Below, piece by piece: positions 16,723 through 25,732 of a stretch of 36,065 bases of DNA. Numbering within the stretch: the first letter of the stretch is position 1; each line of letters opens with the position of its first letter. The DNA comes from PFL35 sp041550515 (GTDB lineage: Archaea; Thermoplasmatota; E2; DHVEG-1). Both the position numbers and the translations under genes were made by a program. The stretch is from NCBI GenBank assembly GCA_041550515.1, contig JBFEOQ010000014.1:1-36065 (forward strand), given 5' to 3'. The notes beneath the pieces were generated by a model. The model saw only the letters and a program-made list of their open reading frames with translations, searched no databases and was not told where the DNA came from.

Positions 16723-18686
16723 AATTTAACACCAAAATATCCAATAATTTTTGAACCACCCGCAGGAATCAAACGATCTATATCGTCAACGTTTACATTC
16801 AATATATTGCTTAGATTTTTTGCCATTTCAATTTTTGTAACATCTCCTGGGATAAAAGTAATATATTTTTTTGACCATTTTTTGATAGCAGAAATTGGTC
16901 CACACATAATTTTTTTAACATTTTCTACTTCTATTTCACCAACAGCTAACTCAAGTTTACATCTATAATAGTTACGTTTTCCGCGAATAATAAATGCTCC
17001 ATGTGGTACAAACTCACCACTCTGTGGAGTTTTACTAACTTGCTCTGGTAAAACCCAATATGCTGAAGCTTCAGCAAATTGTTTCCAAGCCTTACTAAAA
17101 CTTGCAGCATAAATGCAAGCTTCCTTTAATGTTTTTTCTGTTATCTGAATTTTTTTTTCAAAAATATTCTTATTTTTTATAATTATACTAGGTGCACCTT
17201 GAACATCTGCATGAGCAAATCTATCTCCATCCGTTAAATATTTTTTAACGATTTTATCATTTGTTTTAGCATCACGACCACCAATTATAACATTACCATT
17301 GCTACTAATGAACCAATGATAACGTTCAAACCAGTAAATCTTATCTTTTTTATCAGGAATTTTTTCAGTTTCTTTTTCAATTTTTTTTCTTTTATTTTTA
17401 ATTTTATCAATTTCTTCTAAGGTTTTATTTATAGATTTTTTCGCACCTAAAAGTTTATTTTTAAATTTTTTATTTTTATAATATGCTTCTTCAGCATTTT
17501 CTGATATAGAATTTCTAAAGTTTATTTTAACTTCAAAAAAATTACCTGTTAAATCTGATAAATTAAGAATTAATAATTTTTCTTCAGGTTTAAAAATTTT
17601 GACAATTTCATTATTATTTATATCTTTAATTTTTTCATCTTTTTCTTTTAGAGATAATATTACTTTAATTTCAGATAAAACCGTTTCAATCTCTTGATAA
17701 TTAAGATAAATAAGATCTCCTTCACGTTTTTTTTCCTCTATTTGTTTTTGAATACTTATAACCGCTCTTTTTTGTTGTAAAAGTTGTCTATTTAATTTTT
17801 CTAATAATTTATCAATATGATTTTCTTTTTCTGATTTCATATCTTTTTTTTTATCTAATAAATCTAGCCCTTTACTAAAAGTGTCAATTTTTTCAAAAAC
17901 CACATCATTATACTTCTTAAATTTAAATGGTAAAATATCTATTATAACATTATCTTTTTTAACTAGAACCGGTTTAAAATTTTTATCTAGATATATCTTT
18001 AAAAAACTTTGAATATTTTCAAAGATTTTTAATAAAATTTTATCATTAATATTTTCAACTAAAATTTTTTTATCAACATTGCTTCTAGAACATATTTCTT
18101 CAGCTATTCCTCCACTTAAATTTATACTAACAGCAAGTGTTCTAACGATATCACTTGTACTTTCTTTAAAACGTTTTTTAAATTCATCAAAACTAATATT
18201 AAAAGGATTTAATTGTTGAGGTGGTGGAAGGTATTTCTCTTGACCTTTAACTTTTCTATATGCCCAATTTTCTCTTATAAGGGGTATTATAATATTTCCA
18301 GAGGGATTTACTAGAATGATATTACCTTTTGAAAAAAACTCACATATAAGAGTATAATTTCCTTCTTTTTTACCAACTATTATTTTTATTATCCTATCAA
18401 AATCATGTTGAACTATATCTATAATCCTACCATTTAAAACATATTTTCTAAGGGCCATTGCAAAATTTGAAGGTTTGTTAGGAGCTTTAAAATTCTTATC
18501 TGAAATACAAATAATTTCTCCATTTCTTATAAATATTTGTTCTTTTTCTTTTGTTTTAATATTTTTTATTTTGATAAGTATCTCGTCACGAGAAAGCTGA
18601 AAAATTTTTTCTAAATAATTATCTTTTAAATTTTTTAGTTCATTTACAATTACAAAGATATCAAATGATGAAAGCTGCTTTTGCAT
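16719..18686 (-). CDS. rqcH: Archaeal RqcH/NEMF-type (NFACT) ribosome quality-control protein
   Basis: NFACT proteins bind the split large subunit that still holds a stalled peptidyl-tRNA and, in bacteria and eukaryotes, add C-terminal tails to the nascent chain. This 655-residue protein has NFACT-N with the Asp-Arg pair at D97/R98 (HDFDRI), the same numbering as the pair needed for tailing in Bacillus RqcH. HhH-like and long coiled-coil regions follow (about 285-425). NFACT-R comes next (WFERYHWFISSNGNVIIGGRDA, about 453-475; HADVQGAPS) and a C-terminal tail. I chose the ATG at 18684-18686. The longer TTG start (18692) has no ribosome site, and an AT box near 18711-18722 gives an almost leaderless message. 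It overlaps pelA by four bases. Confidence 0.9.
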   Translation of the reverse strand: MQKQLSSFDIFVIVNELKNLKDNYLEKIFQLSRDEILIKIKNIKTKEKEQIFIRNGEIICISDKNFKAPNKPSNFAMALRKYVLNGRIIDIVQHDFDRIIKIIVGKKEGNYTLICEFFSKGNIILVNPSGNIIIPLIRENWAYRKVKGQEKYLPPPQQLNPFNISFDEFKKRFKESTSDIVRTLAVSINLSGGIAEEICSRSNVDKKILVENINDKILLKIFENIQSFLKIYLDKNFKPVLVKKDNVIIDILPFKFKKYNDVVFEKIDTFSKGLDLLDKKKDMKSEKENHIDKLLEKLNRQLLQQKRAVISIQKQIEEKKREGDLIYLNYQEIETVLSEIKVILSLKEKDEKIKDINNNEIVKIFKPEEKLLILNLSDLTGNFFEVKINFRNSISENAEEAYYKNKKFKNKLLGAKKSINKTLEEIDKIKNKRKKIEKETEKIPDKKDKIYWFERYHWFISSNGNVIIGGRDAKTNDKIVKKYLTDGDRFAHADVQGAPSIIIKNKNIFEKKIQITEKTLKEACIYAASFSKAWKQFAEASAYWVLPEQVSKTPQSGEFVPHGAFIIRGKRNYYRCKLELAVGEIEVENVKKIMCGPISAIKKWSKKYITFIPGDVTKIEMAKNLSNILNVNVDDIDRLIPAGGSKIIGYFGVKL

Positions 18687-18710
18687 AAACAACTATCTGA
18701 ATACAAATGG

Positions 18711-18722
18711 ATATATTAAAAA
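18711..18722. promoter_or_regulatory. Putative shared TATA region for rqcH and the candidate RNA
   Basis: GATATATTAAAA and its complement can act as a TATA box both ways. On the minus strand it sits about 25-35 bases before the rqcH ATG, and on the plus strand about 25 bases before the start of the GC-rich island at 18742. The calls rest on spacing only. Confidence 0.35.
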
Positions 18723-18741
18723 AGTATCATAAAATAAAAGA

Positions 18742-18860
18742 GGAGAGGATGGGATTTGGGATGCGAGATATTAACTCTAAATATTGGCAGATATGCTAAC
18801 TATCTTAGGGTGCCGGCATGTCCCCCGTATCTTATCGTCAATCTAATACTATATACATTT
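18742..18860 (+). ncRNA. Candidate structured non-coding RNA (GC-rich island)
   Basis: Between the rqcH and DUF763 starts, bases 18741-18840 contain 45 G/C by hand count, inside flanks that are nearly all A/T. No protein frame is seen. GATG (18760-18763) and GAGATA (18765-18770) pair with CGTC (18836-18839) and TATCTT (18828-18833), closing a long domain. Inside are a hairpin AGATA-TGCTAAC-TATCT (18789-18805) and a GGG/CCC stem around the palindrome TGCCGGCA (18811-18818). A TATA-like box precedes it and T7 (18858-18864) follows. I could not match it to tRNA, 5S, SRP or RNase P RNA. The strand is inferred from the T run and box. Confidence 0.45.
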
Positions 18861-18864
18861 TTTT
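18858..18864 (+). terminator. Oligo-T behind the candidate RNA
   Basis: Seven T in a row about 20 bases after the last paired base of the GC-rich island fit an archaeal terminator for a plus-strand RNA. Confidence 0.35.
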
Positions 18865-18986
18865 AGTTTAAATAATTAATAAACAGGTCATTTAATGTAA
18901 TCAATAAGAATATTCTTAAATTCTGAAAATAGTTTTAATTATCCTGTAGTAACATTATAATTGACAAATAACTTTTATAAATTATT

Positions 18987-20108
18987 ATGATAAGAACTGG
19001 AGTTGCAAACCTACCTTTACATGGAGGAGTTACTCCTAAATGGTTATTTAAACGAATGGTAAAACTTTCAGAAGGAATTATTGAGATAATTATTCATGAA
19101 AATGGAAAAAATGAATTTCTGAAATTTCTATCTGATCCATTTTGGTTTCAATGCTTATCATGTGTACTAGGTTTTGATTGGCACAGTTCAGGATGTACAA
19201 CTGTTACATGTGGAGCCATTAAAGAAGCAATAAAACCTGAAAGACATGGCATCGCAATAGCAGGTGGAAAAGGAAAAAAATCGAGAAAAGCTATCCAACA
19301 AATAAAAGAATTTGGAGAAACTTTTAATTTTACGGATTCAAATATAAAAAAACTACAATATTCTAGTCGTATGAGTGCAAAAGTTGATAATAACGCAATA
19401 CAAGATGGTTATAATCTATATCATCATGTTTTTTTATTTACTGAAGATAAAAACAGTAAATGGGTGGTTATACAACAAGGTATGAACTCTGATACAAATA
19501 ATGCACGTAGGTATCACTGGTTTTCAGGAGTTGATAGTTTTATTATAAATCCTCATAATTCAATTATTGGAGAAAAAATTGATAATGTATTGAATATGAC
19601 ATCAATTGATAGTATATTTACTCAAAAGACTTGTGTGGATCTTGTTTGTAGTCATCCACGTCATCTAATAAATGACTGGGCTTCTCTTACTAAGCACAAT
19701 AGTCAAACTACTTTATTTGAGTTTAATAAATTCGATAATCATTTTAATTATAGAGATTGTCTTGATATGCCAAGAAGTATTAATTGGAATAAAATAAGAA
19801 ATATTTATGATTTTCAACCTAAAAATTATGAAGAATTGTTAGCCATAGAAGGTGTTGGTCCAAAAACTGTTAGAGCTCTTGCTTTGATTTCAGAGCTAAT
19901 ATATGGTGATAAACCCTCATGGATTGATCCAGTTAAATACTGCTTTACAGTTGGTGGAAAAGACGGTGTGCCTTATCCAGTCGATCGAAAAACTATGGAT
20001 GAATCTACACAATTTATTAAACAAGGAATTGATGAAGCAAAAATTGGCAATAACGAAAAACTTAGAGCAATTAAAAGATTAAAATTTTTTGTGACAAAAA
20101 ACCAATAA
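18987..20108 (+). CDS. DUF763 family protein with helix-hairpin-helix
   Basis: DUF763 is a conserved prokaryotic family without a settled function. The 373 residues open MIRTGVANLPLHGG, the family hallmark, and carry LGFDWHSSGCTTVTCGA (about 62-78), AGGKGKKSR, a basic/Ser-rich middle and a helix-hairpin-helix GVGPKTVRALALISELIYG (about 290-308), then FTVGGKDGVPYPVDRKT. The HhH and its family distribution suggest nucleic acid binding; this is inference. The start matches homologues and has no ribosome site. A CATTATAATT box about 30 bases upstream suggests a nearly leaderless message. It starts about 125 bases after the candidate RNA, on the same strand. Confidence 0.85.
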   Translation: MIRTGVANLPLHGGVTPKWLFKRMVKLSEGIIEIIIHENGKNEFLKFLSDPFWFQCLSCVLGFDWHSSGCTTVTCGAIKEAIKPERHGIAIAGGKGKKSRKAIQQIKEFGETFNFTDSNIKKLQYSSRMSAKVDNNAIQDGYNLYHHVFLFTEDKNSKWVVIQQGMNSDTNNARRYHWFSGVDSFIINPHNSIIGEKIDNVLNMTSIDSIFTQKTCVDLVCSHPRHLINDWASLTKHNSQTTLFEFNKFDNHFNYRDCLDMPRSINWNKIRNIYDFQPKNYEELLAIEGVGPKTVRALALISELIYGDKPSWIDPVKYCFTVGGKDGVPYPVDRKTMDESTQFIKQGIDEAKIGNNEKLRAIKRLKFFVTKNQ

Positions 20109-20276
20109 TACAAAAGGCTAAGTCTACAAATTTAAATATTATTAAATATGGTGAATTTTTAAAAATTTCTTAGATTTTTTTAAATTCTGTTTTTACAAAT
20201 TATTTTACTAAATTTTTTATAGTAGATTGAACGATTAATTTAAATATATTATATTTGATATAAAATAAAATATTAA

Positions 20277-20282
20277 GGGAGG
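20277..20282 (+). promoter_or_regulatory. Strong ribosome binding site of the C25 peptidase gene
   Basis: GGGAGG ends five bases before the ATG at 20288. Most other genes nearby have weak or no such sites, so this one implies a true leader and probably high translation. A TATA-like ATATTATATT lies upstream at about 20245-20254. Confidence 0.65.
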
Positions 20283-20287
20283 ATAAT

Positions 20288-22780
20288 ATGAATAAACAAC
20301 TATCAATAATAGTTATATTATGTTTAGTCCTAAACGGAATTGGAGCCGTAGCATATCAATCATCTATCAATGATGAAAGTAAAATTATTAATCAAAAATT
20401 AAACATATCAACAAATGATTTAATTATAAAAGAAACAGAAGAAAAATATATGCGTGTTTATTTCCCTGATAGTGATCAATTTTTATTAAATCCTGGAAAA
20501 CCAATTCTTCCAAAATTTACAAAGATATTTGAGATTCCTTTTGGTGCAACAAATATTAATGTTCAGGTAATAGCATCTGAAAAAATCCAACAAATTATAA
20601 ATAAACAAATTCAACCTTCACCTGCTCCTATACCTTTGTCTCCGATTGAGAACTACAATAATTTTCCAAGTAAAGATCAACAATTGTATCAAAGCAATGA
20701 ACTATATCCATCAAAATGCTATCAGTTTAATATTGGTGTAGGAATCAATGAACATTTTGATCATGTAACTTATGTGACAGTTCATTATTATCCTATTCAA
20801 TATATTCCTGCTCAGAATATTATTGTTATTGCTGAAGATGCAGAAGTTACTATAACTTATACTGAACCTAAATCCATACCGTTCCCTGAAACATCAAGTT
20901 ATGATATGGTTATCATTGCTCCAACTGTTTTTTCAAATGCATTGCAACCCCTTATTGATCATAAAAATAAATATGGTATTAAAACCACCTTGAAAACTAC
21001 CAAAGAAATATACAATGAATATAGTGGTTTTGATAAAGCTGAACAAATCAAATATTTCATTAAAGATGCTATTGAAAAATGGGATATCAAATATGTTCTT
21101 CTTGCAGGTGGATTAAAATCCACAATTTATGCAAAGGCAAGAGATAATACAAACCTTGGTGCATCTGGATGGCATATTCCTATTCGTTATTCAAATATTG
21201 ATGAGATGGGTGATGATGGTTTCCCTTCTGATCTATATTTTGCCGATATCTATAAAGAAGGTGGAATATTTGAAAACTGGGATTCTGATGGAGATGGTAT
21301 TATAGCTGAATGGCCCGATGATATTATTGATCATTTACCGGATGTTGCGTTGGGACGCTTAGCATTTTCAGATGTTAAGGAAGTTAAAGAAGTAGTTAAT
21401 AAGATCATAAAATATGAGACAACATCTTATGGATCTGAGTGGTTTAAGAAAATGATAGTTATTTCAGGAGATGGTTTCCTTGACCAATTTGATTTGAATA
21501 TTCAGTGGGATACTAAAGGAATTGTAGATGGCTCCTATACTATTAACGCCCAAAGCTTTAACCCAGAAGGAGATCAAGGACCAATTGACGTTATTCATAT
21601 TACATTAGATAGTAATGCAACATCTCAAGTTACATTTAATCATGACGACCACCTCAATCCAATACTGCAGGATGGATATCCAGCACCACCAATTGCAGAA
21701 ATTATCTCAGTTTCAGAGGGAAACATTCTGGGAAATACTGATGTAACCTATACCCCCTCTGGTGGTCAGGCATACTGTAATGATCTTTTCTGGTATGCAA
21801 ATATTTCCTATATTGATGGAGTGTTAACAATTCGGGGAAAATCTTATGATCCCAAACCTTATGGGAATTTAACAAATATCCACGTCTGGGTTGAAAACGA
21901 TCAGGGAGAAGTTGTATTTTCAGATTGGAGGAATAATACACCCACCTATTATGAAGGAGAGTGGGTAACTGGTGAAAGATCTGTAAATGGTAGAGGTGGA
22001 GCTTTATATTATATGCCTGAAGAATTTGATACAAACATCCTCTGGACTTCCAATGGAAAATTCACTGGATCCGATAGTGTTATAAATTCATTTAGTGAAG
22101 GATACGGATTTGCATTTTTTTCAGGACATGGTAGCCCAGGTGTATGGCAAGATCAAAAACCAGGAATACCTGGAAACCGTGGAGGTGCAACAGTCCAGGG
22201 TCTTTGGGTATCACATCTTAGATCATTTCCACCTTTTATATCTGAAAGACCAATCTGGCCGATGAAAGAATTATCAAATAATGGGAAGCTGCCAATCACA
22301 GTTGTTGGAGGTTGTCATAATAGTCTTTTTACTGTCTCATTAATCTCTTCAGCAATGAATTATTACACCATTATACGTGGAAGAGACAATGGTATGTGGA
22401 CAGGTATTCAAGTAGTTCCACAATGCTGGAGTTGGTATCTAGTTCAACTTCCCGATACAGGTGCAATAGCTACAATTGGTAATACTGGTCTTGGATGGGG
22501 TTGGGAAGGAGAATTTTGCACTGTTGGAGCTGGTGATGGATGGATAAGCTCAGAATTTTTCAAACAATATGGAGAAAACTATGGGGAAGAAGGGTATAAA
22601 ACTCTTGGTCAAGTATATCAACAAACACAGACTAGTTATGTTAATACATTTAAGGATTTTACACTTCCAGAATGCTGGTGGTATCCAGATTTCGGTTGGG
22701 ATGTACTTGATGCACAAGCAGTCGAACAATGGCCATTACTAGGAGATCCAAGCTTAATGATAGGAGGATATCAACAATAA
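20288..22780 (+). CDS. Exported gingipain-like (C25) cysteine peptidase
   Basis: This 830-residue protein starts with a signal peptide (about 1-22). A C25 propeptide-like region follows (about 45-195, including GKPILPKFTKIFEIPFGA and a late YYPIQYIPAQN strand). The C25 catalytic domain runs from about 203 (YDMVIIAP) to the end, with catalytic H614 in FFSGHGSPG and C676 in VVGGCHNSLF, and closes with the family WPLLGDPSLM. A calcium-type DSDGDG lies at 332-337. About 150 residues of beta-rich sequence (about 405-560) are inserted ahead of the active-site half. No C-terminal sorting domain or membrane helix is seen, so release or non-covalent attachment is likely. It should degrade protein outside the cell. 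Gingipain-like peptidases are known from sediment archaea of the MBG-D group. Confidence 0.85.
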   Translation: MNKQLSIIVILCLVLNGIGAVAYQSSINDESKIINQKLNISTNDLIIKETEEKYMRVYFPDSDQFLLNPGKPILPKFTKIFEIPFGATNINVQVIASEKIQQIINKQIQPSPAPIPLSPIENYNNFPSKDQQLYQSNELYPSKCYQFNIGVGINEHFDHVTYVTVHYYPIQYIPAQNIIVIAEDAEVTITYTEPKSIPFPETSSYDMVIIAPTVFSNALQPLIDHKNKYGIKTTLKTTKEIYNEYSGFDKAEQIKYFIKDAIEKWDIKYVLLAGGLKSTIYAKARDNTNLGASGWHIPIRYSNIDEMGDDGFPSDLYFADIYKEGGIFENWDSDGDGIIAEWPDDIIDHLPDVALGRLAFSDVKEVKEVVNKIIKYETTSYGSEWFKKMIVISGDGFLDQFDLNIQWDTKGIVDGSYTINAQSFNPEGDQGPIDVIHITLDSNATSQVTFNHDDHLNPILQDGYPAPPIAEIISVSEGNILGNTDVTYTPSGGQAYCNDLFWYANISYIDGVLTIRGKSYDPKPYGNLTNIHVWVENDQGEVVFSDWRNNTPTYYEGEWVTGERSVNGRGGALYYMPEEFDTNILWTSNGKFTGSDSVINSFSEGYGFAFFSGHGSPGVWQDQKPGIPGNRGGATVQGLWVSHLRSFPPFISERPIWPMKELSNNGKLPITVVGGCHNSLFTVSLISSAMNYYTIIRGRDNGMWTGIQVVPQCWSWYLVQLPDTGAIATIGNTGLGWGWEGEFCTVGAGDGWISSEFFKQYGENYGEEGYKTLGQVYQQTQTSYVNTFKDFTLPECWWYPDFGWDVLDAQAVEQWPLLGDPSLMIGGYQQ

Positions 22781-22787
22781 AAAAATC

Positions 22788-22814
22788 CACTATTTTTTAA
22801 CTTAAAAATTAGTG
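22788..22814 (+). terminator. Inverted repeat after the C25 peptidase gene
   Basis: Arms 22788-22799 (CACTATTTTTTA) and 22803-22814 (TAAAAATTAGTG) pair with one mismatch over 12 bases around a three-base loop, and TTTT follows. It starts eight bases after the stop. In archaea hairpins are not required, so this is a modest call. Confidence 0.4.
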
Positions 22815-22885
22815 TTTTAAAAATTCAATTAAAAATTTATAACAAAAATATGAAATAATAATAAATCAAGTTAGGGAAAAAATTC

Positions 22886-24394
22886 ATGAAAAAAATTATA
22901 CTATCTATATTATTAGCAATAATACTTATCAGTTTACCTTTCTCATCAGCTTATACTTTTAATATCTATTATATTAAAAATACAAAAAATTGTGATAGGT
23001 TTAAATTAAATTATCCAAATGATGTTTATGAATGGCAAGATGGTACATTTTCAGGAAAATTTATTATTGATAATCAAGATGAAATAGGGCAGATTGATGG
23101 TATTATAAAACTGGGTAGAACATCAGATATTGGAACCTTTATTGGACAATGGCAATTGAAGGACAGATATGGATATATTAAAGGATTTTTTATTAATTCA
23201 ATATTAATAGGAAAAATTACTGATGAAGAATCTAAAAAATTATCATATTTTTTTAATAAATTAAAATATAATAATACTCATTTTTCAGCTAATATTAACA
23301 CTATTAAAAATGGAAAAATATCAATTTCTGGGGAATTTTATACTTCTTTTATGCCGGGTTTAACTGGTCCATATAATATAGGTATTCAAAAATTTCATTT
23401 AATTGATGAAAAAAGATTTGAAGATTTTACTGCAAATGATTTGAGTGATTTCCGAGAAATTATGGTTCAATTATGGTATCCAATAGATATAAACTATTAT
23501 GGTGACAGAATCGAATATATGGATTTGATTACTTTTGAATGGTTAATGAATAGATCTCCTATTCCTCTGATAACAATTCCAAAAACTGCTTATAAATTTG
23601 TACAACCTCATGGTGTCATTAATGCTAATATTGCATCTTATCCAAATCAATTTCCAATTATTATTTTTTCACCAGGTTATGATGGAAATTACGAGATATA
23701 TACTTCTCTGATTGAGGATCTAGTAAGTAATGGATTTATTGTTGCATCAATTAATCATCCATATGTTTCAGGTATTACAGTTTTTCCAGATGGTCGATTT
23801 ATAAAAGCTACTGAAGTAAAAAATATTTCTCTGTCGTGTGTGGTTGAAGATGCAAAGTTTGTGTTAGATTTTTTAACTGAATTAAACAATACTAATGAAT
23901 TTTTCTTGGGTAGATTAGATTTATCCAAAGTTGGAATGTATGGACATTCATTCGGAGGAGCATCTACTGTCATGTGTTTATATGAAGATTCAAGATTTAA
24001 GTGTGGTCTAACTCTTGATGGTGTTGTTTATAAAGATTTTATTAATCAAAATCTTAATAAACCAATAATGATCATGCTCGCTGATAATAGTTTTTCAAGT
24101 AACTCATCAGAATATTTATGGAATTATCTGATAAATGATACTTATAAAGTAACTATCATTGGATCGACTCATTATGCATTTACGGATGTTGGAATATTAC
24201 TTAATCATTTACTTCCTTTAATTCCACCACAACTTTTAGGTTTTGGAACAATTGAACCTAAAAGAATGGTAAATATTACAAAATCATGTGAATTATCTTT
24301 TTTCCAAGCTTATTTAAAAGGGTATTCAAAAGAAAATATAATTAATTTAGAGTTTGTCTTTCCAGAAATAATTTTCAAATCAAAAAATTTATAA
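22886..24394 (+). CDS. Exported alpha/beta hydrolase, PAF-acetylhydrolase/lipase-like
   Basis: This 502-residue protein has a signal peptide (1-22, ending SSA). Its N-terminal part (about 25-170), rich in WQ, DGTFSGKF and GxIxG patterns, is beta-like and not recognised. The hydrolase domain (about 185-500) has the oxyanion-side FSPGYDGN, the nucleophile elbow GHSFGG (S355), an acid in LTLDGV (D378) and H429 in GSTHYAF, which together make a full triad. The order and spacing resemble plasma PAF-acetylhydrolase-type esterases; the substrate could be an ester lipid or another acyl ester. It has an AATTTATAAC box at about 22835-22844 and AGGG near the start. The radical SAM gene begins 25 bases after its stop, so these may be one transcript. 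Confidence 0.75.
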   Translation: MKKIILSILLAIILISLPFSSAYTFNIYYIKNTKNCDRFKLNYPNDVYEWQDGTFSGKFIIDNQDEIGQIDGIIKLGRTSDIGTFIGQWQLKDRYGYIKGFFINSILIGKITDEESKKLSYFFNKLKYNNTHFSANINTIKNGKISISGEFYTSFMPGLTGPYNIGIQKFHLIDEKRFEDFTANDLSDFREIMVQLWYPIDINYYGDRIEYMDLITFEWLMNRSPIPLITIPKTAYKFVQPHGVINANIASYPNQFPIIIFSPGYDGNYEIYTSLIEDLVSNGFIVASINHPYVSGITVFPDGRFIKATEVKNISLSCVVEDAKFVLDFLTELNNTNEFFLGRLDLSKVGMYGHSFGGASTVMCLYEDSRFKCGLTLDGVVYKDFINQNLNKPIMIMLADNSFSSNSSEYLWNYLINDTYKVTIIGSTHYAFTDVGILLNHLLPLIPPQLLGFGTIEPKRMVNITKSCELSFFQAYLKGYSKENIINLEFVFPEIIFKSKNL

Positions 24395-24419
24395 AATCTA
24401 AATTGGGTAATAAAGATAA

Positions 24420-25709
24420 ATGAAATTATTGATTTTGGGAGAAAATAGTTTATTAAAATTATCATCTTTTGATAAATCTATATTTTCTACATTTCCGTAT
24501 CTTTTATCTATTTATGCTTATCAACTTGCAGCATTAACTCCTAAAAAACATAGTACAATTGTACCAACAAGTTATGAAAATATTAATTTTGATGAAAACT
24601 ACGATGCAGTTTTTATAAATTTTAAAACAGGAACTGCACAAAGAGCATATATGATAGCTGATAAATTTAAACAAAGAGGTTTAAAAATTATTCTAAGTGG
24701 TTCTCATCCATCTGCTTTACCAATGGAAGCTAAACAACATTGTGATAGTGTTATTATTGGTAATGCCGAGAATCTTTGGTCTGTTATTATAAATGATCTT
24801 GAAAAAAATAGGCTTAAAAGTATTTATCAAAGAAATGAAAAATTCAATAATAAATCATTAAGTATACCAAATATTCTTAAATATAAAGGATCTAGGATTT
24901 TAGGTTCAGTTGAAGCAACACGAGGTTGTCCTTATCAATGTGATTTTTGTCAAGAATCAAATATTCCTCAAGGATCGATTTTTCGAACTAGACCAGTTGA
25001 AGAAGTTATAAATGAAATAAAAACTCTTTCACAGAAATTTATTCTTTTTTGCGATGTTTCAATGACTATAGATCCCACGTATACGAAAAAACTATTTAAT
25101 CAAATGAAAAATTTAAATAAAAAATTTCTTTGTGAAGGTAATGTAGATACTTTAGCATCAGATGAAGAACTTATTCATTTTTCTAAAAAGGCGGGTTGCA
25201 TTGAATGGACAGTTGGATTTGAATCCTTTGCTCAACAGACACTTGAAGGAGTTAATAAAAAAACAAATAAAGTTAAAGATTTTTATCATGTTGTTAATAA
25301 TATACATAAACATAAGATGTCAGTACTTGGTAATTTTATATTTGGCTTTGATGAAGATATACCTAATGTTTTTGAATATACAAGAGATAATATTGTAAAA
25401 TTAGGATTGGATTCAGCACGCTTTGCAGTCCTGACTCCTTATCCTGGTACACCTTTATTTAATAGGTTGGATAAAGAGGGTAGAATATTAACTAAGGATT
25501 GGTCAAGATATAATAGAAAAAATGTAGTTTTTGAACCAAAAAACATGTCAAAAAGGGAACTTGAACTTGGTTTTAAAAAAATATGTAATGAATTTAACTC
25601 GATTTCAAATATTATGTTTAGAGATTTTAGTAGTCTTAAACTTGGTTTTTATCCATTTTTAGCTACTACTTCAAGAAATCTTGAAAGCTATATAAATAGA
25701 CCAAAATGA
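24420..25709 (+). CDS. B12-binding-like radical SAM protein
   Basis: The 429 residues comprise an N-terminal Rossmann-like half (1-150) of the B12-binding type and a radical SAM core with C170-x3-C174-x2-C177 (RGCPYQCDFCQ). They continue with FILFCDVSMT, EGNVDTLA, WTVGFESF, GNFIFGFDED and LTPYPGTPLF, as in class B radical SAM enzymes. The cobalamin DxHxxG motif is not visible; only the SGSHPSALP loop typical of the fold remains, so cobalamin use is doubtful. The substrate is unknown. The next gene, a C39-like peptidase, follows after 23 bases, which makes a common modification or maturation task possible. Confidence 0.8.
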   Translation: MKLLILGENSLLKLSSFDKSIFSTFPYLLSIYAYQLAALTPKKHSTIVPTSYENINFDENYDAVFINFKTGTAQRAYMIADKFKQRGLKIILSGSHPSALPMEAKQHCDSVIIGNAENLWSVIINDLEKNRLKSIYQRNEKFNNKSLSIPNILKYKGSRILGSVEATRGCPYQCDFCQESNIPQGSIFRTRPVEEVINEIKTLSQKFILFCDVSMTIDPTYTKKLFNQMKNLNKKFLCEGNVDTLASDEELIHFSKKAGCIEWTVGFESFAQQTLEGVNKKTNKVKDFYHVVNNIHKHKMSVLGNFIFGFDEDIPNVFEYTRDNIVKLGLDSARFAVLTPYPGTPLFNRLDKEGRILTKDWSRYNRKNVVFEPKNMSKRELELGFKKICNEFNSISNIMFRDFSSLKLGFYPFLATTSRNLESYINRPK

Positions 25710-25732
25710 TTATGTTATTTAATAGATGAATA

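Noticed and set aside
18742..18860. GC-rich island as SRP RNA, RNase P RNA, 5S rRNA, tRNA or C/D box RNA
   Set aside because: Too short for SRP or RNase P RNA, no cloverleaf, no 5S pattern, and no pair of C and D boxes in proper places. H/ACA type was considered, but no ACA directly follows the closing stem.
22886..24394. Reading the hydrolase as a peptidase of the prolyl-oligopeptidase type
   Set aside because: GHSFGG with the following LTLDG and STHYAF fits PAF-acetylhydrolase/lipase-type esterases better, and no beta-propeller is present.
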